Assembly (NCBI GenBank): GCA_030614585.1
Contig: JAUWTT010000031.1
Coordinates: 1 to 15,557, forward strand
Direction: 5' to 3'
DNA: 15,557 nucleotides
DNA from: Acidobacteriota bacterium
GTDB taxonomy: Bacteria > Acidobacteriota > UBA6911 > RPQK01 > JAPXNP01
Numbering within the stretch: position 1 is the stretch's first letter; every line of letters starts with the position of its first letter. Both the position numbers and the translations under genes were made by a program. Shown piece by piece: positions 6,028 through 12,842 of this stretch. Under the pieces are notes generated by a model. It was not told the origin of the DNA and did not search any database. It saw only the letters and a list, made by a program, of their open reading frames with translations.

Positions 6028-9000
6028 CTAAACTTTGCTTACCTTGACCGAGGTATCGAAAAACGCGCAGCTTGCCCCGACGGGCTCTTGCAGGCTCACG
6101 TTGGTATAAACCCCATCCAGCCTCATGATTTCATTAGGCTGGATTCCCGCTCCACGGCTGGGATCGTGCGGTGCAGTTTCGCCATTGATTACGATTGGCC
6201 TGGAATGTTGCTCCCAGTGGCCATAATGGTGAGAAATCGCTATCACTCCCGGCTTCAATCTCTGGGTAACCAATGCCTTACCTACAATACCTTGCGGGTT
6301 TGAGGCTGAGGATACTCGCACCTGATCTCCCGTTTCCACCTCCAGAGCACCTGCATCGATGGCACTGATCTCTACCGGATTCTCCGGGATTATGAGCATG
6401 AGCCAGGGGTTCACATTGGTTCGGGCCTGCCCATGGTGGACAGTTTTGTAGGTTATGAGCCTGAGAGGGTAATCGGAATCGCTCACGCCGCTGCCGTCAG
6501 AGTTAACTATTGGCTTATACTGCGGCACACCGGAATAGTACTCACCGGTCACCGAATCCCTGGTACGGGCGACGGGGTCTCCGAAAGTGCGAATAATGTT
6601 GCCATACTGGTAGGTCAAGTAATCCCCGGTGTATTCGTCTCCCGGGTTATCGAAGACCCCACCCCTGGACAGAATTTCTCTACTCGTGATGCCAGGATGC
6701 TTTGCCTGGGCGCTCGCGGCAATGTTTTGGAGGATAGCCTTGGCCCAATCCCAACCGCGATGAAGGTGTCCGACCGGGTTCCCGCTACTGTTGAGGAGCG
6801 CGTTGTCGCCTACACCGGGAAGTCCAAGCGCCTTTGCCAGGCCGATATGGATGTCCAAGACCGCTTTGGTATCAGGTAGAAGAGGCGTGTATTCTCCCAC
6901 GAAGCTAGAATCATCGAATGGAAGGGTGTTTCCGACACCGCCATTTTCGGGGCGGACACCGATTTGTTTTCCGTCGAAATCTCCGACAACCGGCCGCTGG
7001 AAAGCGGTTCCTTTATTCACTCTCCAGGGGATTCCCGGAACTCCGAACTTTTCCAGATAGACCGTATCCGGAAGAACGTAATCCGCCCACGCAGCAACCT
7101 CTCCAATTACCGGGCTGATCGTAACCAGGAGTGGGAGTTTGTACTCACCACCCACCATTGCGGCCATCGTCTCCTCCCAGACCTTCTTCAGAGCAGGAAC
7201 AGAATAGGGCCACGCATTCCAGTAGGTTATCAATACCTTGATCGAGTAAGGGTATTCATCCCGGATACTTGGGATGACCTCCTGATAGTTTCCGTGAGTA
7301 CCGAACGGAAACCACGGGCGCGGTGCCGGATATCCCGTGAAGAGGCTCGCGGCTTCATTTGGATCCGGATCGTAGAAGGTCTTGGCCCGGTCGATTCTTA
7401 CTCCCCTGGCACCGGGATCCCCAGCCACTTTGCCTAAGTCCACAACACCGGACTTATGGCCCCATCCCCCTGCGCCTGCAGTGCAACCACCTTTCCAGTC
7501 GTAGTTCCCGATCAGGGTATTCAGATGTTGGATGGCCCACTGGTTATATAGACCGTTGGTGTGCTTGATCGGACCTCGGTAGGTCATCGCCACTGCTTTC
7601 TTACCGTGGCTGACAAATTCCCCGGCCAGGTTTTCCATGGTGTCCAGGGAGACACCACAAATGGACGCATATTGGGCACGGCTCATGGAGAATGCCGATT
7701 CCTTAAGAAGAGTGAAAGCCGATTTGGCTTCCACCAGCGTGATTGCTCCGCCGACGTTAAGACTCAGCATCGTGCTAACGTCCAGGTCCCCGCGGTCTAC
7801 TTCCCGATAACCGTGAAGTGCACCGCTAGACCAAACCACATAATCGGTATCTACCACACTGGTTCCGTTGGAAATGCCCGCCTCTTTTGCATTGACATAG
7901 CGCTGAAACTGCTTCCCCTCCGAATCAGTGAATGTCCCCACCAGATAGGTGGAATCCGTCCAGGTCGGCTCACCTTCGGAGTCGGCCGCCGCCTTGGTGG
8001 TATTCTCCAGGTACGGGGCATCAAATTGCTCATTCTCTATAATCCAGCTGATCATGCCCATGGCCAGCGCGGCATCTGTACCGGGAGTGATGGGGACCCA
8101 TTGGTGGGCCTGCGCCCCGGTATTGTTGAAGCGGGGGTCAACTGACACATACTTGCCCCCGTTTCTTTTGAATTCCATCAGGTTTCGGGCCATCCCTACC
8201 ATGGGAAAGTCCGCCTCCAGGGGGTTGGCTCCGAAGAAGATGATGTATTCAGCCCCTAAGATATCGGTCTGCCAGCCTGCGGTTCTACCTGCTCCCAGGC
8301 TGTTCTTGGTCCCCTCCGGATCCCAGGTAATCAATTCATTTGCTACGTGTCGGGTTGACTCGCAGACCGAGGTGTGGCTGAGACCATAATTAACCGTACC
8401 CCAGGCGTGCTTCCAGATTCTCTCACTCATCTCTTTTTCCACGCTGCGTCCCGGGGCGAAAGCAAGTTGGTTCCTCTTCGTGCCCAGTTCTGGCATAGTG
8501 GGATCGATGTACTGATCTCTTTCAGCAAGAGGGATCTGTTCGTTAATTTTGGCTGCGATCTCGGAGAACGCCTGTTCCCAACTGATGGCCTCCCACTGAC
8601 CAGAATTTCGCGGCCCAACTCTCTTCAAGGGATGCTGGATCCGAAATGGATCATAGACCGTCTGGACTCCAGCCTGTCCTTTGAGACACATGCGGCCCAG
8701 CTCTGCGACCGCACCTTCCGGAGCAGCGTTGAAAGGCAAGCGATCCGGCAGTAGATTCTCATCGACGTCCCGATTGTTCGGGTGATAAGGGTTCCCGTCG
8801 AGTTTGACCAGTACACCTTCCTTTACTTTTGCCCGGACGCCACATCGTGAGTGGCACATCTGGCAAACGGTGTAGATGATGTCCTCAGCGGTTTCAACTG
8901 CATCAGGAGGACTCTCTCCGACGACAACTGCTGGGCTTGCGGAAGCTTTGGATTCTTTGAACACCTGGCCTGTCACTGCTGCCGAAGTCAGCACCCCACT

Positions 9001-9072
9001 GATTTTCATGAAGCTGCGGCGGGTTACGGAAGAAAGAAATTCTTTTTCTTTGTCGATCATTTTGTCAATCAT
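6028..9072 (-). CDS. Molybdopterin oxidoreductase catalytic subunit, tetrathionate reductase TtrA/SrdA-like
   Basis: A 1014-residue enzyme of the DMSO reductase superfamily. The Tat signal is TRRSFMKISG (17-26) with a hydrophobic stretch after it. The 4Fe-4S site is Cys70-x2-Cys73-x3-Cys77-x51-Cys129, a long last gap as in TtrA. Cys237 in SHTSVCEST is the probable molybdenum ligand. Length and recalled similarity to Salmonella TtrA along the whole chain (GTDAALAMGMISWI, LYNQWAIQHLNTLIGN, WADYVLPDTVYLEKFG, PGVIAISHHYGHWEQ) favour the TtrA/SrdA branch over shorter ArrA, PsrA or DmsA enzymes. Related enzymes reduce tetrathionate or selenate; the substrate here is unknown. The ATG at 9072 has GGAGG 10 nt upstream, overlapping the stop of the cytochrome gene; a second ATG at 9060 is possible. 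Confidence 0.93.
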   Translation of the reverse strand: MIDKMIDKEKEFLSSVTRRSFMKISGVLTSAAVTGQVFKESKASASPAVVVGESPPDAVETAEDIIYTVCQMCHSRCGVRAKVKEGVLVKLDGNPYHPNNRDVDENLLPDRLPFNAAPEGAVAELGRMCLKGQAGVQTVYDPFRIQHPLKRVGPRNSGQWEAISWEQAFSEIAAKINEQIPLAERDQYIDPTMPELGTKRNQLAFAPGRSVEKEMSERIWKHAWGTVNYGLSHTSVCESTRHVANELITWDPEGTKNSLGAGRTAGWQTDILGAEYIIFFGANPLEADFPMVGMARNLMEFKRNGGKYVSVDPRFNNTGAQAHQWVPITPGTDAALAMGMISWIIENEQFDAPYLENTTKAAADSEGEPTWTDSTYLVGTFTDSEGKQFQRYVNAKEAGISNGTSVVDTDYVVWSSGALHGYREVDRGDLDVSTMLSLNVGGAITLVEAKSAFTLLKESAFSMSRAQYASICGVSLDTMENLAGEFVSHGKKAVAMTYRGPIKHTNGLYNQWAIQHLNTLIGNYDWKGGCTAGAGGWGHKSGVVDLGKVAGDPGARGVRIDRAKTFYDPDPNEAASLFTGYPAPRPWFPFGTHGNYQEVIPSIRDEYPYSIKVLITYWNAWPYSVPALKKVWEETMAAMVGGEYKLPLLVTISPVIGEVAAWADYVLPDTVYLEKFGVPGIPWRVNKGTAFQRPVVGDFDGKQIGVRPENGGVGNTLPFDDSSFVGEYTPLLPDTKAVLDIHIGLAKALGLPGVGDNALLNSSGNPVGHLHRGWDWAKAILQNIAASAQAKHPGITSREILSRGGVFDNPGDEYTGDYLTYQYGNIIRTFGDPVARTRDSVTGEYYSGVPQYKPIVNSDGSGVSDSDYPLRLITYKTVHHGQARTNVNPWLMLIIPENPVEISAIDAGALEVETGDQVRVSSASNPQGIVGKALVTQRLKPGVIAISHHYGHWEQHSRPIVINGETAPHDPSRGAGIQPNEIMRLDGVYTNVSLQEPVGASCAFFDTSVKVSKV

Positions 9073-9087
9073 TAGGAATTGGCCTCC

Positions 9088-10077
9088 TTACTCGAACTCT
9101 GCGGTGGCGGCGGCGATCGCCTGGATCTGCTCCCATGTCAGGACGCTGTAGACACCCATCCCACCTTTATCGTTATCTATCGCCTCCTGGATTTTCTCGG
9201 CGGGTTTGCCTCTCAATTCCGTGTTCGACAGATCCTTGTGGCAGGCTGCACAGAGGAGGTCATAATGCGTCGGTCCATCAAGTTGGAGATCCACCAGATT
9301 CACCTCATAGAATTGCTTGCCTGGGCCGGCCGGCCCATGACAGAGGGTGCACAGGCTGGAGTCGGTATATCTACCGAGATTTCCTTTGTACCTCCCCTGT
9401 GATTGCATTCCCTGGGTCAGGTCAACTGTTGGGTGACACCAAACACACTGCTCATCGTCTCCTGCTTTCCCAACTGCGAAGGGAAGCATGGCAACATGAG
9501 CAGCTGGGATGGAGGGATCTAGACTCTGTCTGTTATGAACATCCGCATGGCAGTCGTTGCAGTGTTTTCTGTACTGAGGACTGCTGCGGTCGTGCGAGGC
9601 TACGAGATTGTCCCCGAAAGGTGTTGGCGTAGGAGGATCTTCCGGTTCTTCATCATCATCACCAGGTCCCTCCGCACCTCCTTTTACCTGAGTCGTGCAC
9701 AGGGCCTCATCTCCGTCAATTGCGGCGTGCCAGATAATGGTTCCGCCGGAGTTGAGTGAATAGAGGAACTCTTTTTTCGCCGTTTTCTTCCCGGGTGCAT
9801 CGAAGATCAGCACGCCATTCTCGATGCCAATGTTTGCGCCCTCCTGAAGTCCAAATAGGGTCAGCACAGCCCCTGGATCAGCTGAACCCTTGTTCTGGAT
9901 TTCAACTTTGAGTCTTACAATATCTCCGACCTGTTTCTCTCCCTTCTCGTCACAACGAAAGCGCACAATCTCATAACCAGACTCGGAGCTTCCAAATCCA
10001 TATGGAGTGCACATCAGGCAACAGAGACCTAGCAACAAGCCCACTCTTTCTTTGTTCAGTAGCTTTTTCTCATTCAT
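9088..10077 (-). CDS. Secreted tetraheme cytochrome c with N-terminal Ig-like domain
   Basis: A 329-residue periplasmic cytochrome. A Sec-type signal (about 11-29) has no proper lipobox although Cys19, 20 and 23 lie in it. Residues 35-132 look like a beta-sandwich of the CARDB/Ig kind (GDIVRLKVEIQNKGS and alternating hydrophobics). An acidic, proline-rich linker (137-153) leads to four heme-c motifs: CNDCH (173), CVWCH (211), CTLCH (243) and CAACH (276). The end LTWEQIQAIAAAT resembles the last helix of cytochrome c domains. The ATG at 10077 has GAGGGA about 5 nt upstream. It is the first gene of the operon and directly precedes the molybdoenzyme gene, so it probably delivers or accepts its electrons; the Ig-like domain may dock a partner. 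Confidence 0.93.
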   Translation of the reverse strand: MNEKKLLNKERVGLLLGLCCLMCTPYGFGSSESGYEIVRFRCDEKGEKQVGDIVRLKVEIQNKGSADPGAVLTLFGLQEGANIGIENGVLIFDAPGKKTAKKEFLYSLNSGGTIIWHAAIDGDEALCTTQVKGGAEGPGDDDEEPEDPPTPTPFGDNLVASHDRSSPQYRKHCNDCHADVHNRQSLDPSIPAAHVAMLPFAVGKAGDDEQCVWCHPTVDLTQGMQSQGRYKGNLGRYTDSSLCTLCHGPAGPGKQFYEVNLVDLQLDGPTHYDLLCAACHKDLSNTELRGKPAEKIQEAIDNDKGGMGVYSVLTWEQIQAIAAATAEFE

Positions 10078-10108
10078 TGCTTTCCCTCAGGTCCGTATTC
10101 AGAAGACA

Positions 10109-10126
10109 TAATGCGATAATTGCGAT
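10109..10126. repeat. Tandem imperfect 9-bp repeat in the cytochrome-gene leader
   Basis: Two adjacent copies, TAATGCGAT and AATTGCGAT on the plus strand (ATCGCAATT ATCGCATTA on the minus strand), share 7 of 9 bases. The 9-bp period is near one helical turn, as expected for a head-to-tail dimer of a regulator. It lies 32-49 nt upstream of the cytochrome start codon. Confidence 0.35.
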
Positions 10127-10155
10127 CCCAATTAAGGCAACACTGTTGGTGATCA

Positions 10156-10171
10156 TGCAATTGCCATTCCG
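10156..10171 (-). promoter_or_regulatory. Weak sigma-54-like -24/-12 element for the reductase operon
   Basis: The minus strand reads CGGAATGGCAATTGCA. The GG (10170-10169) and GC (10158-10157) doublets are separated by exactly 10 bp and TTGCA matches the -12 half well, but the -24 half CGGAA is a poor match to TGGCA. The start point would be near 10145, about 68 nt before the cytochrome ATG. No convincing sigma-70 pair was found in this region. No sigma-54 activator gene is in the window, so this stays tentative. Confidence 0.3.
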
Positions 10172-10261
10172 GAAACATTGACAACTCAGCTAACCATTGA
10201 AAATGTAAGTACTTAGTGGATAGAACCCGGGTAGCTCTCTGTTCGTGGGCACAGAGAAAGC

Positions 10262-10276
10262 AGGGAAAACTTCCCT
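10262..10276. promoter_or_regulatory. GGGAA/TTCCC dyad, proximal copy
   Basis: AGGGAA-AAC-TTCCCT is a perfect 6-bp inverted repeat with a 3-bp spacer. It lies about 124 bp upstream of the start point implied by the sigma-54-like box, within the usual distance for an activator site. Confidence 0.35.
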
Positions 10277-10372
10277 AAATTCACTGATTAGATCTGACTG
10301 GGGATGCCGGTTGAGAAACGAAGGGAATGCGCCGGTGGGGCTGTGTTGAGGCCGGCCGACTTTAGTGAAGCA

Positions 10373-10386
10373 GGGAATTATTTCCC
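10373..10386. promoter_or_regulatory. GGGAA/TTCCC dyad, distal copy
   Basis: GGGAA-TTAT-TTCCC is a second inverted repeat of the same half-site, centred about 110 bp further upstream. Followed by GCGTTTTT on the plus strand it also looks like a weak plus-strand terminator, but no plus-strand gene ends here, so a protein-binding site is the better reading. Confidence 0.35.
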
Positions 10387-10723
10387 GCGTTTTTGTGCCG
10401 ACTCTTTCGTCCAGCACTGTTGCACACTACGTAGATCGGTTTTCTGAGGTGTGACGGAAGATAAGCTTCCAGCTTGTCCTGACGGGAATCGGCTCCGCAG
10501 TGACGACCTGGAAGGTCATCTTCCTCCCGGGCTTCGTATGGAATGTCAATGTAGCGTTATACGGGTCCTTTCAGGGCCCGGGGCCTGGCCGAACCCCAGG
10601 TTGTCGGATCGTAAGTCAGTGAAGCCTGCAATCCAGGCACATTTCGGGCGGATGCATCCGGCGACGCAGCAGCCAATCGGCGAGAAATGCGGGTTCGTGG
10701 CTTGATGGTTTGAATTACCCGGC

Positions 10724-11146
10724 TTAGACCTTCTGGCTGACCAGCTCTTCCACAGCACGAAGAAACTCGTCCTGGTCAATGGGCTTGGAGAAGAATCCCT
10801 CCGGCGGAGGAATCTGCCGCCTATTCTTGAGAAAATGTTCGAAGGGTTCTGGATCACCTCCGTAACCGGTAACGGCAGTCACGACCAAAACGGGGATGTC
10901 TCGGAACGCCGGATCCTCCTTGAGGTTTCGGTAGAAACGTATGCCGGACTGTTCCGGCATTGTGATATCAAGAGTGATGAGATCAGGTTTTCCGACCTGC
11001 AACATCTCCGAAGCCTCGCGGCCGTTCGCGGCCGACACCGTTTCGTAACCGTTATCCTGCAAAAGAGTTTCCAGATAGGTCACGACGTGAGGTTCGTCAT
11101 CAATTATGAGAATCTTTTTAGGTGTAATTCCGACTTGAGAGGTCAT
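10724..11146 (-). CDS. Stand-alone receiver-domain response regulator (CheY-like), first of two
   Basis: A 140-residue receiver domain with no output domain. The acidic pair Asp16-Asp17, phosphoacceptor Asp60 (LITLDITMP), Thr90 and Lys121 (FFSKPI) are all present, so it should be phosphorylated. The stretch between Thr90 and Lys121 is about 9 residues longer than in CheY and contains GYGGDPEPFEHF and QIPPPEG. The ATG at 11146 has GGAG 7 nt upstream. It follows the second receiver gene by 40 nt and is the last gene before the non-coding region. It probably acts by protein contact, or passes the phosphate on in a relay, rather than binding DNA. Confidence 0.92.
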   Translation of the reverse strand: MTSQVGITPKKILIIDDEPHVVTYLETLLQDNGYETVSAANGREASEMLQVGKPDLITLDITMPEQSGIRFYRNLKEDPAFRDIPVLVVTAVTGYGGDPEPFEHFLKNRRQIPPPEGFFSKPIDQDEFLRAVEELVSQKV

Positions 11147-11186
11147 CTGTAGACTCCTTTCCTATATCGGGGGTAAGTTGTACCGG

Positions 11187-11714
11187 TTACTCATCTGTTG
11201 AAGCCTTCAGAGCCTCCAAGGCTTTACGAAGTGCGTCTGAATCTGCACCTTGCAGTTCTTTCTGGAGCGCTTCCTTGAGGTCCAGTTTTTCAGAAGTGTC
11301 CTGAGTCTCCTCGATCCCAAGAGTGCGTTGGATGCTTCGAACGTAATTGAGCGGCTGGATCGGCTTCTCCAGGTAGGTTCCTGGCCCCGACATGGTACTG
11401 CCTGCCAGAATATCATGGAGGTCTTTCTTGCCAAGATCGTCGCGTGCGTGAGCGGTAACAATTAAGACGGGAATCCGAGAAAGTTCCTTGTCTCTTCGGA
11501 GCTCAACCAGGAGCTTGTGGCCTGACTTGCGTGGCATAATCAGATCCAGGGAGATGAAGTCCGGCCTCTCGTCGCGGATCATTCTGAGAGCTTCCTCACC
11601 GTCTGTGGCTGTCAAGACATTGAAGCCGGCATCTTCAAGGACGGTGGCTAGATACTGCCTGACATCGGGTTCATCGTCGACCACTAGAATCGTCTTCTCT
11701 TCAGGCAGCGCCAT
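11187..11714 (-). CDS. Receiver-domain response regulator with short helical tail, second of two
   Basis: I place the start at the ATG 11714 (175 residues), which has GGAGG 9 nt upstream, rather than at the GTG 11738 that would overlap the kinase gene. The gene then starts 5 nt after the kinase stop. The receiver has Asp13-Asp14, phosphoacceptor Asp57 (FISLDLIMP), Thr86 and Lys116 (LEKPI). As in the neighbouring regulator, the Thr-to-Lys interval is about 8 residues longer than in CheY. After the receiver comes only a charged helical tail of about 35 residues (EALQKELQGADSDALRKAL), too short for a DNA-binding domain. Position suggests it is the direct partner of the kinase. Confidence 0.92.
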   Translation of the reverse strand: MALPEEKTILVVDDEPDVRQYLATVLEDAGFNVLTATDGEEALRMIRDERPDFISLDLIMPRKSGHKLLVELRRDKELSRIPVLIVTAHARDDLGKKDLHDILAGSTMSGPGTYLEKPIQPLNYVRSIQRTLGIEETQDTSEKLDLKEALQKELQGADSDALRKALEALKASTDE

Positions 11715-11719
11715 TGTAG

Positions 11720-12838
11720 TTACCCTCCCGTCTTGCACAACATTTCTGATTTTGCTTCCTCTACTGGATGGGGAAGCCGATCTCTGGGGAACTGCAAGCG
11801 AAAAACGGATCCTTCGCCTTCCGCGGATTCATAAGAAACGCGCCCCCCATGTTCCTGCACTATTTTCTTGGTAGTCAAAAGACCAAGCCCCGTCCCCCTG
11901 TCCGAGCCTTTGGTAGTGAAGAAGTTCGTGAAGACACGCTTCTTCACTTCGTAGTCCATTCCGGTCCCGTCATCAGTTACCTCGAAAACGAGAGTCCCGC
12001 CTTCCTCCCTTGTGGACAAGACCACGCTACGGCTGGGCCTGTCGCTAATTTCACATGCGTCCAGAGCGTTGGATACCAGGTTGACCAGGCAAGTGTGGAT
12101 TCCGTCCTCATCCATCAGTGCGTATGGGAGGTCGGGCTGCAAGTTAGTCCGAAGAGTGATGCCGGCGAGCTCAGCCTTATGCTCAAAGAGACCAAATACC
12201 TGTTGGGCAATCCGGTTCGGAGACACGAGGTGGACTTGCGGAACCCGGCCTTTGGCAAACTCTAGAAACTCCTTAACGAAGGTGGATATCCGCGCGATAT
12301 TCTCGTCCAGCATTCCCCAGCCTTTGAGCATGCGTTCGCTGTCAGCTTGATGTAGACCGGATTTGAAAACGTAGACTCCGCCCTCCAGTCCCATTAGAAG
12401 ATTCTTGATTCCGTGGGCCAGGCCCGCTACGGTCTGACCGACTGCTGCCAGACGCTCCGCTTCGAGCTTCTCTTTCTCCAGAACCTTATGTGCGGTGATA
12501 TCCGTTGACATTTCAATAATGTAGGGAAGTTCCCCGCTCGGCCGGAAAAACGGAACCATATGCACCAGGTAGTACGTCTGCAATCCTTCCCGGATCAGGC
12601 CCGTTTCCTCCCGGATACGTAGTTGCCCGTCCTCAAAAGTTTCGACCGCGGCACAATTGTTGCAGCGCTGAGTTCTGCCTTTATAGACTTCATAGCAAGG
12701 GCGTTTTCGCCATTCGCCATAGGTGTTTGCGAAACAACGGTTAGCTTCAATAATGTGGAAGCTGCGGTCTATCACCGAGATCGCGACAGGCACCTGATCC
12801 CATAGTTCCTGCCGTATCCACTCTCTCAAGTCTTCCAT
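11720..12838 (-). CDS. PAS-domain sensor histidine kinase, soluble
   Basis: A 372-residue kinase from the ATG at 12838; the frame is open to a GTG at 12958, but that would overlap the cytochrome gene by over 100 bp, whereas 12838 lies just after its stop. The PAS domain (about 10-120) contains RPCYEVYKGRTQRCNNC, with Cys48, Cys59 and Cys62, a cysteine trio known from PAS sensors of anaerobes. A helical linker leads to the phosphorylated His142 (AGLAHGIKN). The ATPase part has the N-box LVNLVSNALDAC (Asn257), DDGTGM (289-294), FFTTK and GTGLGL (315-320). No membrane segment is seen, so it senses an internal signal, perhaps redox state or a bound metal cofactor. It is encoded with both receivers. 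Confidence 0.93.
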   Translation of the reverse strand: MEDLREWIRQELWDQVPVAISVIDRSFHIIEANRCFANTYGEWRKRPCYEVYKGRTQRCNNCAAVETFEDGQLRIREETGLIREGLQTYYLVHMVPFFRPSGELPYIIEMSTDITAHKVLEKEKLEAERLAAVGQTVAGLAHGIKNLLMGLEGGVYVFKSGLHQADSERMLKGWGMLDENIARISTFVKEFLEFAKGRVPQVHLVSPNRIAQQVFGLFEHKAELAGITLRTNLQPDLPYALMDEDGIHTCLVNLVSNALDACEISDRPSRSVVLSTREEGGTLVFEVTDDGTGMDYEVKKRVFTNFFTTKGSDRGTGLGLLTTKKIVQEHGGRVSYESAEGEGSVFRLQFPRDRLPHPVEEAKSEMLCKTGG

Positions 12839-12842
12839 GGAG

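Larger units (their letters stand above)
10078..10723. other. 646-bp non-coding control region between the regulator and reductase operons
   Basis: I see no credible gene here; the short open frames lack ribosome sites and family signatures. It holds a sigma-54-like box, repeated GGGAA/TTCCC sites and a tandem 9-bp repeat, listed separately. Other structure: a hairpin with an 8-bp stem including one G-U pair (10502-10520, loop GGA), GCCTG/CAGGC (10623-10637) and a perfect 12-bp palindrome CGGATGCATCCG (10649-10660). The last ones lie 60-220 nt behind the response-regulator stop and could be end-of-transcript structures, but none has a T-run. The region is long for one operon leader, which suggests several binding sites or an unrecognised small RNA. 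Confidence 0.6.

Noticed and set aside
10387..10400. Second sigma-54-like element on the minus strand (GGCACAAAAACGC)
   Set aside because: The GG and GC doublets are 9 bp apart rather than the required 10, and the -12 half lacks TTGC.
10190..10417. 75-codon minus-strand frame in the non-coding region
   Set aside because: It begins with GTG without a ribosome site, has no recognisable motif or hydrophobic pattern, and spans the GGGAA dyads.
10649..10660. 12-bp palindrome CGGATGCATCCG as a recombination or integron site
   Set aside because: No integrase, no attC-type core sequences and no second copy seen; it may simply be a binding site or hairpin.
10451..10705. 84-codon plus-strand frame in the non-coding region
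   Set aside because: Poorly placed ribosome site, no motif, and opposite to every other gene; probably chance.
11715..11738. Longer receiver start at GTG 11738
   Set aside because: It overlaps the kinase end, while ATG 11714 has a good GGAGG site at proper distance.
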